From Neisseriaceae bacterium (GTDB lineage: Bacteria > Pseudomonadota > Gammaproteobacteria > Burkholderiales > Neisseriaceae), in contig JAGNPU010000138.1 of the NCBI GenBank assembly GCA_017989485.1, positions 1 to 5,863 on the forward strand: DNA of 5,863 bases. Direction: 5' to 3'. Position 1 is the first letter of the stretch. The number at the start of each line of letters is the position of its first letter. Of this stretch, positions 5,854 to 5,863 are shown one piece after another. Below the pieces are notes generated by a model. It ran no database searches, was not told the origin of the DNA, and worked only from the letters and a program-made list of their open reading frames with translations. The translations under genes were made by a program, and so were the position numbers.

Positions 5854-5863
5854 GGTACTTCAC

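Larger units (their letters stand above)
5440..5863. other. Intergenic tail with no convincing gene, rich in inverted repeats
   Basis: About 420 bases follow the hslVU terminator without a credible coding region. Open frames exist on both strands (5598-5834 on +, 5570-5863 on -), but they have no good ribosome binding site. Their translations are rich in Arg, Pro, Trp and Gln and resemble no family I know, which is typical of frames read through repeat DNA. The region contains a REP-like palindrome (5521-5550), four hairpins or inverted repeats between 5619 and 5853, and a strong Shine-Dalgarno-like stretch at the edge. No transposase, tRNA or CRISPR unit is visible. Confidence 0.7.

Noticed and set aside
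5570..5863. 97-aa minus-strand frame in the tail, cut by the window edge
   Set aside because: It has no recognisable domain and passes through all the inverted repeats. It could be part of a longer frame beyond the edge, but nothing here supports translation.

Overview
This window is a stretch of ordinary bacterial housekeeping chromosome, all coded on the + strand, followed by about 420 bases of repeat-rich intergenic DNA. The protein sequences look proteobacterial. The HslV N-terminus (a short propeptide before the Thr-Thr pair) and the nadD-rsfS-rlmH order fit a betaproteobacterium. A neisserial-type relative is my best guess, but it rests on general resemblance only. No canonical Neisseria DNA uptake sequence was found.

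Layout: (1) 1-1036 holds the 3' end of nadD (NAD synthesis), overlapping rsfS (ribosome silencing factor) by four bases, then rlmH (23S rRNA pseudouridine methyltransferase). A strong terminator-like hairpin sits between rsfS and rlmH. (2) 1125-2984 is a full-length dxs, the first enzyme of the MEP isoprenoid pathway, closed by a terminator at about 3006-3025. (3) 3072-3353 is a small acidic protein I do not recognise. It has its own strong ribosome binding site and lies between two terminators, so it is probably its own transcription unit. (4) 3482-5394 is hslV-hslU, encoding the two subunits of the ATP-dependent HslUV protease. It is preceded by a good match to a heat-shock (sigma-32) promoter and followed by a textbook terminator at 5413-5439. 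(5) 5440-5863 contains no convincing gene. It holds a REP-like palindrome, several hairpins and a long imperfect inverted repeat, and it ends in a strong Shine-Dalgarno-like sequence that may belong to a gene just beyond the window.

The genes fall into three functional themes. nadD, rsfS and rlmH link NAD supply with late ribosome maturation and silencing. dxs supplies isoprenoid precursors from pyruvate and glyceraldehyde 3-phosphate. hslVU degrades misfolded and regulatory proteins under stress. I see no new multi-gene system. The items most worth following up are the small orphan gene, the candidate heat-shock promoter, the terminator placed just before rlmH, and the repeat-rich tail.
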